Below, piece by piece: positions 8,028-16,205 of a DNA stretch of 64,000 nucleotides. The first letter of the stretch is position 1; every line of letters starts with the position of its first letter. The stretch covers positions 1 through 64,000 of the forward strand of contig JBDKUO010000069.1 of the NCBI GenBank assembly GCA_039679645.1. The letters are read 5' to 3'. The translations under genes and the position numbers were made by a program. Source of the DNA: Armatimonadota bacterium. Its GTDB lineage: Bacteria > Armatimonadota > UBA5829. Below the pieces are notes generated by a model. The model did no database searches. It saw nothing but the letters and a program-made list of their open reading frames with translations, and was not told the origin of the DNA.

Positions 8028-8393
8028 CTATTCATCCTCGCGATAATAAGTAGCGCAGGACGATGGAGTCTCCCAGACGCTTACGCTGTGAACAGACGCG
8101 GCTTCAGTGCGCACGCGATCATAGATAAACCGGGCTATATTTTCAGCGGTCGGATTTTGATCCGAAAACTCCGGCAATTCGTTTATATAATGGTGGTCCA
8201 TGTAATCTAGCGCAGCGCCGAGTATTTGCTTGGCTCTGCGGAAGTCGATAGCCATACCCAGCGAGTCCAGCGACTTCACGCGAAAGCACACCTGCACTTT
8301 ATATGTGTGGCCGTGGAGCCTGCTGCAATTTCCCGGATAATTGGGAATTCGATGAGCTGCGTCGAAACTATCTTCTATGGTAATCTCATACAT
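8028..8393 (-). CDS. queD: 6-carboxytetrahydropterin synthase
   Basis: 121 residues, normal for QueD. It acts on dihydroneopterin triphosphate to make 6-carboxy-5,6,7,8-tetrahydropterin, the substrate of QueE. The zinc ligands lie in AAHR (His near residue 14) and RLHGHTY (two His). The catalytic Cys is in GNCSRLHGH and the late acidic/His positions in DHHYINEL and NPTAENIA are conserved. It heads the queD-queE-dehydratase-like unit with five bases to queE. AAGGAGAG precedes the ATG and an extended -10 promoter lies upstream. No queC or queF is visible in this window. Confidence 0.92.
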   Translation of the reverse strand: MYEITIEDSFDAAHRIPNYPGNCSRLHGHTYKVQVCFRVKSLDSLGMAIDFRRAKQILGAALDYMDHHYINELPEFSDQNPTAENIARFIYDRVRTEAASVHSVSVWETPSSCATYYREDE

Positions 8394-8419
8394 GTAATTG
8401 GCTCTCCTTGAATAGGAAA

Positions 8420-8428
8420 ATTATACCA
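8420..8428 (-). promoter_or_regulatory. Extended -10 promoter of the queD unit
   Basis: On the minus strand TGGTATAAT fits the extended -10 consensus. No good -35 box lies at the usual distance. It is about 26 bases upstream of the queD ATG and divergent from the class A PBP promoter. Confidence 0.5.
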
Positions 8429-8490
8429 TAGTTATGGGCTGTGGATTACATCCGGCTTTCGCTCTTGTTCACATAGCGCTCGTAATCCGG

Positions 8491-8520
8491 GAACTCATAA
8501 CTCACAACTCAAAACCCATA
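8491..8520. repeat. A+T-rich word repeat between queD and the PBP gene
   Basis: ACTCATAACTCACAACTC followed by AAAACCCATA. It belongs to the same word family as 6590-6622 and 49719-49756 and lies just upstream of the -35 box of the PBP promoter. Confidence 0.5.
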
Positions 8521-8530
8521 GCGCATTTAG

Positions 8531-8560
8531 TTGACACCCGCAGGCGCTCGAACCTATAAT
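8531..8560 (+). promoter_or_regulatory. Consensus sigma70 promoter of the PBP/elongasome unit
   Basis: Both hexamers are perfect, TTGACA at 8531-8536 and TATAAT at 8555-8560, with an 18-base spacer. Transcription would start near 8567, leaving a short leader that contains GGGAG. Confidence 0.85.
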
Positions 8561-8582
8561 TTAGTGCGAATCGGGAGTAAAG

Positions 8583-10910
8583 GTGAATATGAAATCCGCG
8601 TCAACGCGAAGAACGGAATCTACCCGCGGCAAGCGAAGCAAGCTGCGGTCAATAGTGACTTTACTGCAGGTGATGATCCTGCTCGGAGTGAGCGCCTCGG
8701 TTGGAATAGCGCTTGGACTGTTTATAAATCTGTCTAACGCACTGCCGAAAGTCGGCGATTTCGAGGCTCCGGAAGCAACAATTATATATTCCAGCGACAA
8801 TGTCATCCTCGGCAGGATCTACCGCGAGGACCGCACCAACGTCCCGCTTAACGACATTCCCAAAAATTTGCGCACTGCAACCGTTGCGATTGAGGACAAG
8901 AGGTTTTATCACCATTCCGGGATCGATATGAAGGGCGTCGCGCGCGCCATTTGGCAGAACGTTCGCGGCCAGCGGCTCGCCCAGGGCGGCAGCACCATCA
9001 CCCAGCAGCTCGCCAGAAATGTATACCTCACCCAGCGTAAATCCCTGAACAGAAAAGTCCAGGAAGCAGTGCTCGCTATCCTGATGGAGCGCAACTTCAC
9101 CAAGAGCAAGATACTGGAGTTGTATCTCAACCAGGTCTACTACGGCAGCGGAGCGTTTGGTGTGCAGGCTGCCTCACGAGTCTATTTCGGCAAGGATGTC
9201 GGCAGGCTCGATCTTTCGCAGTGCGCCATGCTTGCCGGTATGCCTCAAAAGCCTTCGGGATATTCTCCTCATGAGGATATAGAAGCGGCAGTCGGCAGGC
9301 GCAATGTGGTCCTGGATGCCATGGCCGAGCAGGGATATATCACTCCCGAGCAGAGGGACGAAGCTAAGGCGGAACGGCTGCATGTCGTAAGGCGGACCAA
9401 GGGTCGCAATACCTACAAGGCGCCGCATTTTGTCGATTACGTGACAAGGCAGTTGAGGGAAAAATATGGTGACGATGTCCTCTTCAAGGGCGGGCTAAGG
9501 GTCTACACAACCCTCAATTACAAGATGCAGGAGATAGCCGAGGATGCGCTGCGAAACGGAGTAAGGAGACATGAAAGGCTCCGCCATGTCAGTGAAGGCT
9601 GCTTTATTGCAATAGAGCCGGCCACAGGCTATGTACGCGCTATGGTCGGCAGTGTCGACCCGGCCAGCCAGTACAACCGCTGTGTCCAGGCCAAGCGGCA
9701 GCCGGGAAGCGCATTCAAGGCGTTTGTCTACACTGCGGCTTTGGCGGCAGGCATGAAGCCTTCAGACAGGATATTGGACGCTCCGGTCTCATACCCAAAC
9801 GGCACGGGAGGCACGTGGAGACCTAAAAACTACGACAACAGATATCACGGCTGGGTGACTATGGAGTCGGCTGTGGCCAGGTCGATCAATATTCCTGCCA
9901 TAAAAGTGGCCGAAAAAGTCGGTATAAACAACGTCATCAAATATGCCCAATTGATGGGTATAACGGCTCCGCTCGATCCGTATTTATCGACTGCGATTGG
10001 GGGTATTGGAGGGCTCAGGCCTATCGAGATCGCTTCGGCATATGGAACGTTTGCAAATAAAGGCATTCATGTCGAGCCATGCTCGGTAATCCGCGTGACC
10101 AACAGCCGCGGTGAGATTCTTCAGGACTACGCGCCGGAGGGCAACAGGGTCATATCCGAGCGAGTGAACTCCGATATGGACAAGATGCTCAGAGCGGTCG
10201 TCACCCGCAGTGGTGGGACAGGCTACGCGGTCAGAAGTATTCATGATGCCCGCGGCAAGACCGGCACCACCAACGACGACAGAGACGCCTGGTTTATAGG
10301 CTATGTCCCCGGCAAACTGGTTGCGGCATGCTGGGTCGGCAACGACAATAACGCCCCGATGAGGAGCGCCTTCGGCGGAATTGTCTGTGCGCCGATCTGG
10401 AAAGAGTTTATGAGCCAATCCTTGCCGATTTTCGACAAAATTCACCGGGACGAAAAGCAAGCCACTAACAGGGTAAAGATCAGCGACACTCCCAAGGATA
10501 CTCCCAGGCGAGAGCAACCTGCCGATGATACGCGAAAAGACGAGACACCGAGTGAGAAGCAGACTCCTGATGTGACCGAAACCGATTCGGATGTTGTCAC
10601 AGTCAGGCTCTGCGATGAGAGCCAGATGCTTGCGACCCGGTATTGCCCGGCCACACATACCGAAAAAATGCTTCGCGGCACAGAGCCGACTTCATATTGC
10701 ACAATCCACTCACGCGCGCCACACGCCGAAAATACGCAGCGGCACACTGAACGCACAAACACTTCTTCGAGCACACAATACGTCACCGTGCTCATATGTA
10801 AGGATACGGGCCTGCTGGCGACACGCAACTGCCCGTCCGAGCGCAAACGGTTGCCTATCGACGAAGTGCCGACACAGGTGTGTACCGCGCACGGTCGCAC
10901 GAGAGAATAG
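8583..10910 (+). CDS. Class A penicillin-binding protein (PBP1A type)
   Basis: 775 residues, bifunctional peptidoglycan synthase anchored by one N-terminal membrane helix (about 25-50). The GT51 glycosyltransferase domain shows EDKRFYHHSGID (catalytic Glu near 103) and GGSTITQQLARN. The transpeptidase domain has the SXXK serine at 376 (PGSAFK), an SIN motif and KTGTT at 559. The C-terminal 150 residues are a charged linker and two copies of a Cys-containing module (C-ATRYCP-C-H and C-ATRNCP-C-H). The start is GTG 8583, with GGGAG six bases upstream; ATG 8589 is the alternative. It is followed by PBP2 after 16 bases, so the two are probably one transcript. Confidence 0.92.
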   Translation: MNMKSASTRRTESTRGKRSKLRSIVTLLQVMILLGVSASVGIALGLFINLSNALPKVGDFEAPEATIIYSSDNVILGRIYREDRTNVPLNDIPKNLRTATVAIEDKRFYHHSGIDMKGVARAIWQNVRGQRLAQGGSTITQQLARNVYLTQRKSLNRKVQEAVLAILMERNFTKSKILELYLNQVYYGSGAFGVQAASRVYFGKDVGRLDLSQCAMLAGMPQKPSGYSPHEDIEAAVGRRNVVLDAMAEQGYITPEQRDEAKAERLHVVRRTKGRNTYKAPHFVDYVTRQLREKYGDDVLFKGGLRVYTTLNYKMQEIAEDALRNGVRRHERLRHVSEGCFIAIEPATGYVRAMVGSVDPASQYNRCVQAKRQPGSAFKAFVYTAALAAGMKPSDRILDAPVSYPNGTGGTWRPKNYDNRYHGWVTMESAVARSINIPAIKVAEKVGINNVIKYAQLMGITAPLDPYLSTAIGGIGGLRPIEIASAYGTFANKGIHVEPCSVIRVTNSRGEILQDYAPEGNRVISERVNSDMDKMLRAVVTRSGGTGYAVRSIHDARGKTGTTNDDRDAWFIGYVPGKLVAACWVGNDNNAPMRSAFGGIVCAPIWKEFMSQSLPIFDKIHRDEKQATNRVKISDTPKDTPRREQPADDTRKDETPSEKQTPDVTETDSDVVTVRLCDESQMLATRYCPATHTEKMLRGTEPTSYCTIHSRAPHAENTQRHTERTNTSSSTQYVTVLICKDTGLLATRNCPSERKRLPIDEVPTQVCTAHGRTRE

Positions 10911-10926
10911 GGGCATGTGAGTCGGA

Positions 10927-12765
10927 ATGGCAAGTAGATCTGAAGATCGCAAACTCCAGCTCTCGCGAATAAATACATTCGCCATAATTGCGGTTGTCCT
11001 TTTTCTGATTCTGATCGCGCGCCTGTGGTATTTGCAGATTGCTCTGGGTGACGAGTTGATGAGGGCATCCGAAGCAAACCGCATGAAACTCCTGCGCACC
11101 CGCGCGCCCAGAGGCACTGTCCTGGACCGCAAAGGCCGCGTGCTTGCCACAAGCCGCCCGCAGTTCGTGGTGCTGGCGACACCCGATGTCCTGAAGAAAG
11201 ACAAGCGCGCAATACGCACGCTGTGCACAATCCTTGCGATTACTCCTGCAGATCTTGAGGACAGGCTCGAGATGAGCATGAAAAAGGGCGAGGCCAGGCC
11301 GGGCTCACCGGTCAGAGTCGAGGTAGATGTTCCGCTTACGACTGTTGCCCGTATAGGCGAAATGAGAATGTACCTGCCCGGTGTAAGCGTCGAGCTAGAC
11401 AACCTTAGAGACTATCCTGACGGTGATGCAGTCGCCCATGTTATGGGTTACCTTGGTGAGATCAGCGAGGAGAGGCTGGCCGAAGCAAAAAAAGAAAATA
11501 AAGACTATCGGCCCGGTGATTATGTCGGAAAGTTCGGCATAGAGCGGGAGTACGAAGACCTGCTCCGTGGAAAAGACGGCGGCAAACAGATTGAAGTCAA
11601 CGCGATGGGAAGGGTAGTCGGAATTCTCGGCGAGAAGCGGTCTATACCCGGCAAGACCCTAAAGCTCACAATCGACAGGGACCTGCAAGTGGCTGCTGAG
11701 CGGTCGCTTGGCAGGCAGACAGGCGCTGTGGTGGCGATCAGCCCCAAGACCGGCGCTGTGCTGGCAATGGTCAGCAAACCGTCGTTCGATCCCAATATCT
11801 TCGTTAAAAGAATCAAGCGCAGCGATTGGGACAGGATCACTCGCGAGCGGGCGCTCCAAAACAGAAGCGTCTACAATGTGTACCCTCCAGGTTCCACATT
11901 CAAGCCGGTCATGGCGATTGCCGGGCTGGTATATCATCAGTGCAACAAGAACACTACAGTAAGCTGCCCCGGTTCATTTCACTTCGGGCGCACATTCCGC
12001 TGCTGGAAGGTGCATGGTGGAGGGGTGACATTCACCAGGGCAATAGCAGAATCGTGCGATGTCTGGTTTTACAAACTGGCTCTGCGACTTGGTATAGACA
12101 GAATGTCAAAAGTAGCTAAGGAGTTCGGAATAAGCCAGGCGACAGGAATCGACCTGCCTTACGAAAGCCGGTATGACGACAATCACGTAGGCACAATGCC
12201 TTCGACCGAGTGGAAGAAAAAACACTTCAGAACCCCTGAGCTGCAGAAATGGTACGCGGGTGAGACTCCGAGCTGCGGTATAGGCCAGGGTTATGTCGAA
12301 GCCAGCCCCCTCCAGATGGCTGTTGCAATAGCGGCAGTTGCGAACAAGGGCAAGGTCTACAGGCCATATTTACTTGATAAAGTTATAGATCGAGACGGCA
12401 AGGTTATACGATGCACTAAACCTCACATAAAGCGTCAGGTCAACGCTTCGGCGGAAGATTTTGAGCTGGTCCGGCAGGCAATGCGTGCCACGGTAACCCG
12501 TGGGACGGGTCGAGTCTGTAATATTCCCGGCATCACAGTGGCCGCTAAGACCGGCTCAGCAGAGAACAGAGGGCCTGCGCATGCATGGTTTGTCTGCTTC
12601 GCCCCAGTGGAGAACCCTCAGATAGCAATCGCATGCATAGTAGAACACGGCCGCCATGGAGCCAGCGCCGCCGCGCCCGTCTGCCGTGCTATCATGGACG
12701 TTTACTTCGGCAAGAAGAAGATCGGCGAGATAGGTCAGAAGAAAGTCTCCGTAAGCGGAGACTGA
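10927..12765 (+). CDS. mrdA: Penicillin-binding protein 2, elongasome transpeptidase
   Basis: 612 residues, the usual PBP2 size. A single membrane helix lies at about 16-38. A dimerisation/pedestal domain follows (RAPRGTVLDRKGRVLATS near 60), then the transpeptidase domain with SXXK at Ser323 (YPPGSTFKP), SXD in AESCDVWF and KTGSA at 541. SXD instead of SXN, together with the pedestal motif, favours PBP2 over PBP3. It cross-links new peptidoglycan in the cell wall during elongation. No rodA, mreC or mreD follows. Confidence 0.88.
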   Translation: MASRSEDRKLQLSRINTFAIIAVVLFLILIARLWYLQIALGDELMRASEANRMKLLRTRAPRGTVLDRKGRVLATSRPQFVVLATPDVLKKDKRAIRTLCTILAITPADLEDRLEMSMKKGEARPGSPVRVEVDVPLTTVARIGEMRMYLPGVSVELDNLRDYPDGDAVAHVMGYLGEISEERLAEAKKENKDYRPGDYVGKFGIEREYEDLLRGKDGGKQIEVNAMGRVVGILGEKRSIPGKTLKLTIDRDLQVAAERSLGRQTGAVVAISPKTGAVLAMVSKPSFDPNIFVKRIKRSDWDRITRERALQNRSVYNVYPPGSTFKPVMAIAGLVYHQCNKNTTVSCPGSFHFGRTFRCWKVHGGGVTFTRAIAESCDVWFYKLALRLGIDRMSKVAKEFGISQATGIDLPYESRYDDNHVGTMPSTEWKKKHFRTPELQKWYAGETPSCGIGQGYVEASPLQMAVAIAAVANKGKVYRPYLLDKVIDRDGKVIRCTKPHIKRQVNASAEDFELVRQAMRATVTRGTGRVCNIPGITVAAKTGSAENRGPAHAWFVCFAPVENPQIAIACIVEHGRHGASAAAPVCRAIMDVYFGKKKIGEIGQKKVSVSGD

Positions 12766-12833
12766 TACAATTTAATATTTAGTATATTATATTTTATATT
12801 TGCTGTTATTCCGAACGAATGTGAGGAATCTGC

Positions 12834-15074
12834 TTGAGCGTATCGATAATCATGAGATCACTGATAATAGTCATATTAACGCTTGCGCTGTGCACATGCG
12901 CTCTGGCCGCCAGCCCGAGCAACGGTCGCGTCGTGCTCGTTATAGCGGGTGGTATCAGTATGAGGGATATCGCTGACCCAGCACTTCCGCACCTCTGGAG
13001 ACTGATGCACAGCGGTTCAACCGCCCTTATGAACATTCGCACAGGCAGAGCCAGCAAAGACATCGATCCGGTCGATAAACCGGGCATGGAGCCGGGCTGC
13101 GTGAGCCTGGGCGCCGGCACATTAGCTGTGGCGGGCGCAGAGGCTCGCCGTGCAGCCTGTATCAATGGTCTCATTAACGGCATTAGCGCGGGCGACACAT
13201 ATAGGTCACGAACAGCTTTCGATTATGGCAATGCGCAAATAGTCCACACTGAAATCGGCAAGATCCTGCGAGCAAACGAGGAGGCTTCCTACAGAGCGCA
13301 TCCCGGCGTTCTGGGTTTGGCCCTGCACAAGGCAGGCATCAAGACGGCTGTAATCGGCAACTCGGACATTCCAGGTCAAATGCACCGCGAGGCAGTCACC
13401 ACTGCCATGGACAGTGAGGGAATCGTAGATTTTGGTGACGTAGATTCACCCGGTCTCACTTTATCCGATCCGGATTCGCCATACGGCATTCGAGCCGACC
13501 AGACGGCTCTGATGCGTGAGTTTGGCCGTGTGGCAGGCAAGAGCCGTTTTGTTGTGATTGATTTCGGCGACACATTCCGCGCAGATACATACGCCGAGTC
13601 ATGTACCGACGAGCAGGCAGTCGTGGTAAGACGACAGGCCGCGCATCGCCTGGACGAGTTCGTCTCAAAACTCGCAGCCGGGCTTGATTTCGGTAAAGAT
13701 GTGCTTATCATACTCTCGCCAAACTCTCGCACATTTAGCGAGATTGAAGAAGAGAGACTGACGCCTGTAATCGTCAAAGGATGCGGGTTCGGCCCCGGCA
13801 CACTTACATCTCCCTCTACACGCAAATCCGGGCTTATCGCGATCAGCGATGTTGCCCCGGCGATTATGTCGATCCTTAAAGTCGAGCCGAGCGAGCCTTT
13901 GGGTGGGCGTCCTTTCAAATTTGTTCCACAGCGCGGCACTATCGATAAGCTGCTTAAGATGAATCTGGATGCAGCAAATCAGGGTCAACGTCAGCCCGCT
14001 ATGCGCGCTGGCAGTATTTTCCAGTCTGTGGTCGTGGTTCTGGTGACGTCAGCCGTCATCCTTGGCGTTTCGCGCCCTCTGAAAAGGTTCGCAGCTTGGC
14101 TTGCTTTAATTCCGCTTGCAATCCCCATAGCTATGCTCTATCTGCCGCTTATTTATAACGGCGGGCTTGTCGGCGCTGTCATATGGCTTGTTGCCCTTAC
14201 TGCTGCTATTATGCTTGCAAGCTCTGCGCTCTTTCACAGTCCTTTGCGGGCGATGGTTTGGCTGTGCGGAGCCGTTGTTGCAAGTCTGATGGTCGACCTT
14301 ATGCTTGGAGCGCCGCTGATTAAATCGTCCGTTGCCGGATACGGCATAATCGAGGGCGCGCGATACTACGGTATCGGCAACGAGCTTATGGGAACCATGC
14401 TTGGCGCATCCATTATCGGTATGGGAATCGCGCTTTCGTTGTGGAAAACTCAAGCCTGGAAAAAGTGGGCATTTGCAGGTGCGGCCTATGCTCTGGTACT
14501 GGTCTTTATCGGAGCGCCAAATCTCGGGGTGAATCTTGGCGGAGCCCTTGCAGCCGCACCGGCGCTGTGCGCTGCGCTGCTTGCGCGGCGAGGCAAATGG
14601 CCGGGTTGGCGAACCTTTGTAGTTGCTGCCCTGGTTATACTTGCCGCTTTCGGAGCACTGTTTGGGCCGGATCTGTTGCACGGAGGGACGTCGCAGACAC
14701 ATGTCGGTCGCGCACTGAGCTCTACCGGCAGCGGTGGTGATATTATAATGATCGCCCAGCGAAAGATAGCACTCAACTTTATGTTGCTTGAAACAAGCGT
14801 TTGGAGCAAGCTGCTTGCTCTGAGCCTGATAGGATATTTTTTCATGCTGTGGCAGGCTGGCCGGAAATCATTGAGAGTCTTCTCTGTCGAGGAGAAGGCT
14901 GCCATGCTGGGGGCATTTATCGGCGTATTGGGAGCATTTGCATTTAACGATTCGGGCGTTCTTGCTGCCGCAACGTGCGCAGTGGTATTGTGGATGCTTC
15001 CCGCTGTGCGATTGCTGAGCTTGACTCAAGAAAAAGAGCCGGGAGACATGCCCCGGCCCTATGAAAAAGGTTAG
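12834..15074 (+). CDS. Phosphatase-like polytopic membrane protein
   Basis: 746 residues. The likely start is TTG 12834 with GTGAGGA upstream; an ATG at 12852 gives the cleaner signal peptide MRSLIIVILTLALCTCALAA. Residues 30-370 look like an alkaline-phosphatase-superfamily fold: a VVLVIAGGISMRDI start, IKTAVIGNSD, FVVIDFGDT, VLIILSPN and a late SDVAPAIMSIL. Canonical metal ligands cannot be confirmed, so activity is uncertain. Residues 400-730 form about ten to twelve membrane helices, with a polar segment IIEGARYYGIGNELMG between them. The arrangement suggests a membrane-bound enzyme acting on envelope polymers or lipids, but that is inference. The 3' end overlaps the convergent Cys-rich gene by four bases. 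Confidence 0.6.
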   Translation: MSVSIIMRSLIIVILTLALCTCALAASPSNGRVVLVIAGGISMRDIADPALPHLWRLMHSGSTALMNIRTGRASKDIDPVDKPGMEPGCVSLGAGTLAVAGAEARRAACINGLINGISAGDTYRSRTAFDYGNAQIVHTEIGKILRANEEASYRAHPGVLGLALHKAGIKTAVIGNSDIPGQMHREAVTTAMDSEGIVDFGDVDSPGLTLSDPDSPYGIRADQTALMREFGRVAGKSRFVVIDFGDTFRADTYAESCTDEQAVVVRRQAAHRLDEFVSKLAAGLDFGKDVLIILSPNSRTFSEIEEERLTPVIVKGCGFGPGTLTSPSTRKSGLIAISDVAPAIMSILKVEPSEPLGGRPFKFVPQRGTIDKLLKMNLDAANQGQRQPAMRAGSIFQSVVVVLVTSAVILGVSRPLKRFAAWLALIPLAIPIAMLYLPLIYNGGLVGAVIWLVALTAAIMLASSALFHSPLRAMVWLCGAVVASLMVDLMLGAPLIKSSVAGYGIIEGARYYGIGNELMGTMLGASIIGMGIALSLWKTQAWKKWAFAGAAYALVLVFIGAPNLGVNLGGALAAAPALCAALLARRGKWPGWRTFVVAALVILAAFGALFGPDLLHGGTSQTHVGRALSSTGSGGDIIMIAQRKIALNFMLLETSVWSKLLALSLIGYFFMLWQAGRKSLRVFSVEEKAAMLGAFIGVLGAFAFNDSGVLAAATCAVVLWMLPAVRLLSLTQEKEPGDMPRPYEKG
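15025..15057 (-). terminator. Intrinsic terminator of the Cys-rich secreted-protein gene
   Basis: On the minus strand GCCGGG-loop-CCCGGC is followed by TCTTTTTCTTG. It lies just after the stop of the gene at 15071-15901, inside the coding end of the convergent gene. Confidence 0.55.
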
Positions 15075-15901
15075 TAACTCGGTCTTAATGCCGGTAAGGT
15101 AATCATCGGCGATGGCCCTGCACCCGCGCATTCGCCCGATACCTGATAGCGAGCAAATTTGTTCATGTTTTTTTCCTGCATGCTCGCACTGTAAATACTC
15201 TGCCGCGGGAATGGATAGCATGTAAAGTTGAATGCTACAGTGTAAGGCACTCCCTGCATCACTGCAATTTCTTCATACAGCACGCCTCGCCTGATATCCA
15301 TCAGTGTATGGCCGATAGGGTAGCCTGTCTCCATTTCAATATTTGTCGCAAGAGCAACGTCCATCCAATCATAGCCCATCGCATAATACCTGAATGCCTC
15401 AGCGCGTGTCAGAAGCACATTGCCGTTCTTGTTGTAAATGGCATAACATGCGCATGGACCTGCACCGACAGTTTTCTGCGGACACAGGCATTTGTCGGCC
15501 ATCGCCATCATATCCGCAAGACAGACATTGTACTTCGCCGCCACGCTGTTCCAGTCTTTGCATTCGCAGTAGCTTGCAAGCACATCACTTACTGAGACGC
15601 ACGCTTTCTTTGCTATCGCAGCGGCAATAGCTATGTCCCTGTCGGAATAGCCTTGATTGCGCAGGTCGCAAAGCTGCTGGGCCGTAAGGCCGAATGTGCA
15701 CATCAGGCAGTTGTCCACCGATTGCGTTTTTGCTGTTGCAGACGGGCAAGTAGCACACGGGCTGCTTGGACATGTTGATGGACATGACGAAGTCGGGCAT
15801 GTTGTCGTTGGACAAGGATTGCTCGGAGCGCAAGAATCGGCAGCCACGGCTGCGGCTGCACAAGCGAGAGTCAGGGCGCAAACCATCACGAAAAGTCGCA
15901 T
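15071..15901 (-). CDS. Cys-rich secreted protein with an internal duplication
   Basis: 276 residues, not recognised. A signal peptide (MRLFVMVCALTLACAAAAVAA) leads into a Cys/Pro/Ser/Thr-rich segment at residues 23-60 with Cys every three to five residues. Two related helical units follow: LRNQGYSDRDIAIAAAIAKK (near 80) and YYAMGYDWMDVALATNIEME (near 172). Each is followed some 25 residues later by an acidic/aromatic W- or Y-containing turn and a short helix. A Gly-Pro-rich end follows. The many Cys suggest disulfides or metal binding outside the cytoplasm. GGAGG precedes the ATG. It converges on the phosphatase-like gene with a four-base overlap. Confidence 0.6.
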   Translation of the reverse strand: MRLFVMVCALTLACAAAAVAADSCAPSNPCPTTTCPTSSCPSTCPSSPCATCPSATAKTQSVDNCLMCTFGLTAQQLCDLRNQGYSDRDIAIAAAIAKKACVSVSDVLASYCECKDWNSVAAKYNVCLADMMAMADKCLCPQKTVGAGPCACYAIYNKNGNVLLTRAEAFRYYAMGYDWMDVALATNIEMETGYPIGHTLMDIRRGVLYEEIAVMQGVPYTVAFNFTCYPFPRQSIYSASMQEKNMNKFARYQVSGECAGAGPSPMITLPALRPSY

Positions 15902-16051
15902 CTTGATGCCTCCTTATAAATGGCTGAATGTCGGGCATTGTTGGCGAAAGAGGTTCCCAAGCCTCTCGCACTGCGTACCCTCGCTTTTGTTACCCAGCGC
16001 CTCTTTTGTGCAAACCTGTTGACAATGTGGCGACAAAGCGTTTACATATGT

Positions 16052-16195
16052 CGGCAAAGGTTGCGGGGTTCGGAAACCCCAATTCGGCATTAAGTTGGCG
16101 ATTCGGAGATCGCCACCTATCAAGATTCGGAGATCGCCGCCTATCAGGGATCGCCGCCTATCAGGCTATCAGGAATTCCCGGATTACTGAACTCC
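16052..16195. repeat. Cluster of hairpins with a conserved TCGGAR loop, copy A
   Basis: Hairpin stems GGGGT/ACCCC (loop TCGGAA, 16065-16080) and TGGCGAT/ATCGCCA (loop TCGGAG, 16096-16115) are followed by partial units GATTCGGAGATC and three copies of CGCCRCCTATCA-like sequence. The segment 16052-16122 aligns closely with 43886-43957. It fills the gap between the Cys-rich gene and the lptF 3' end. No coding potential was seen. Confidence 0.75.
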
Positions 16196-16205
16196 ATCTG
16201 GGGGA

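Noticed and set aside
10442-11230. Minus-strand frame of 262 codons opposite the two PBP genes
   Set aside because: Antisense to well supported genes, with Arg/Cys/Ser-rich composition typical of shadow frames in coding DNA.
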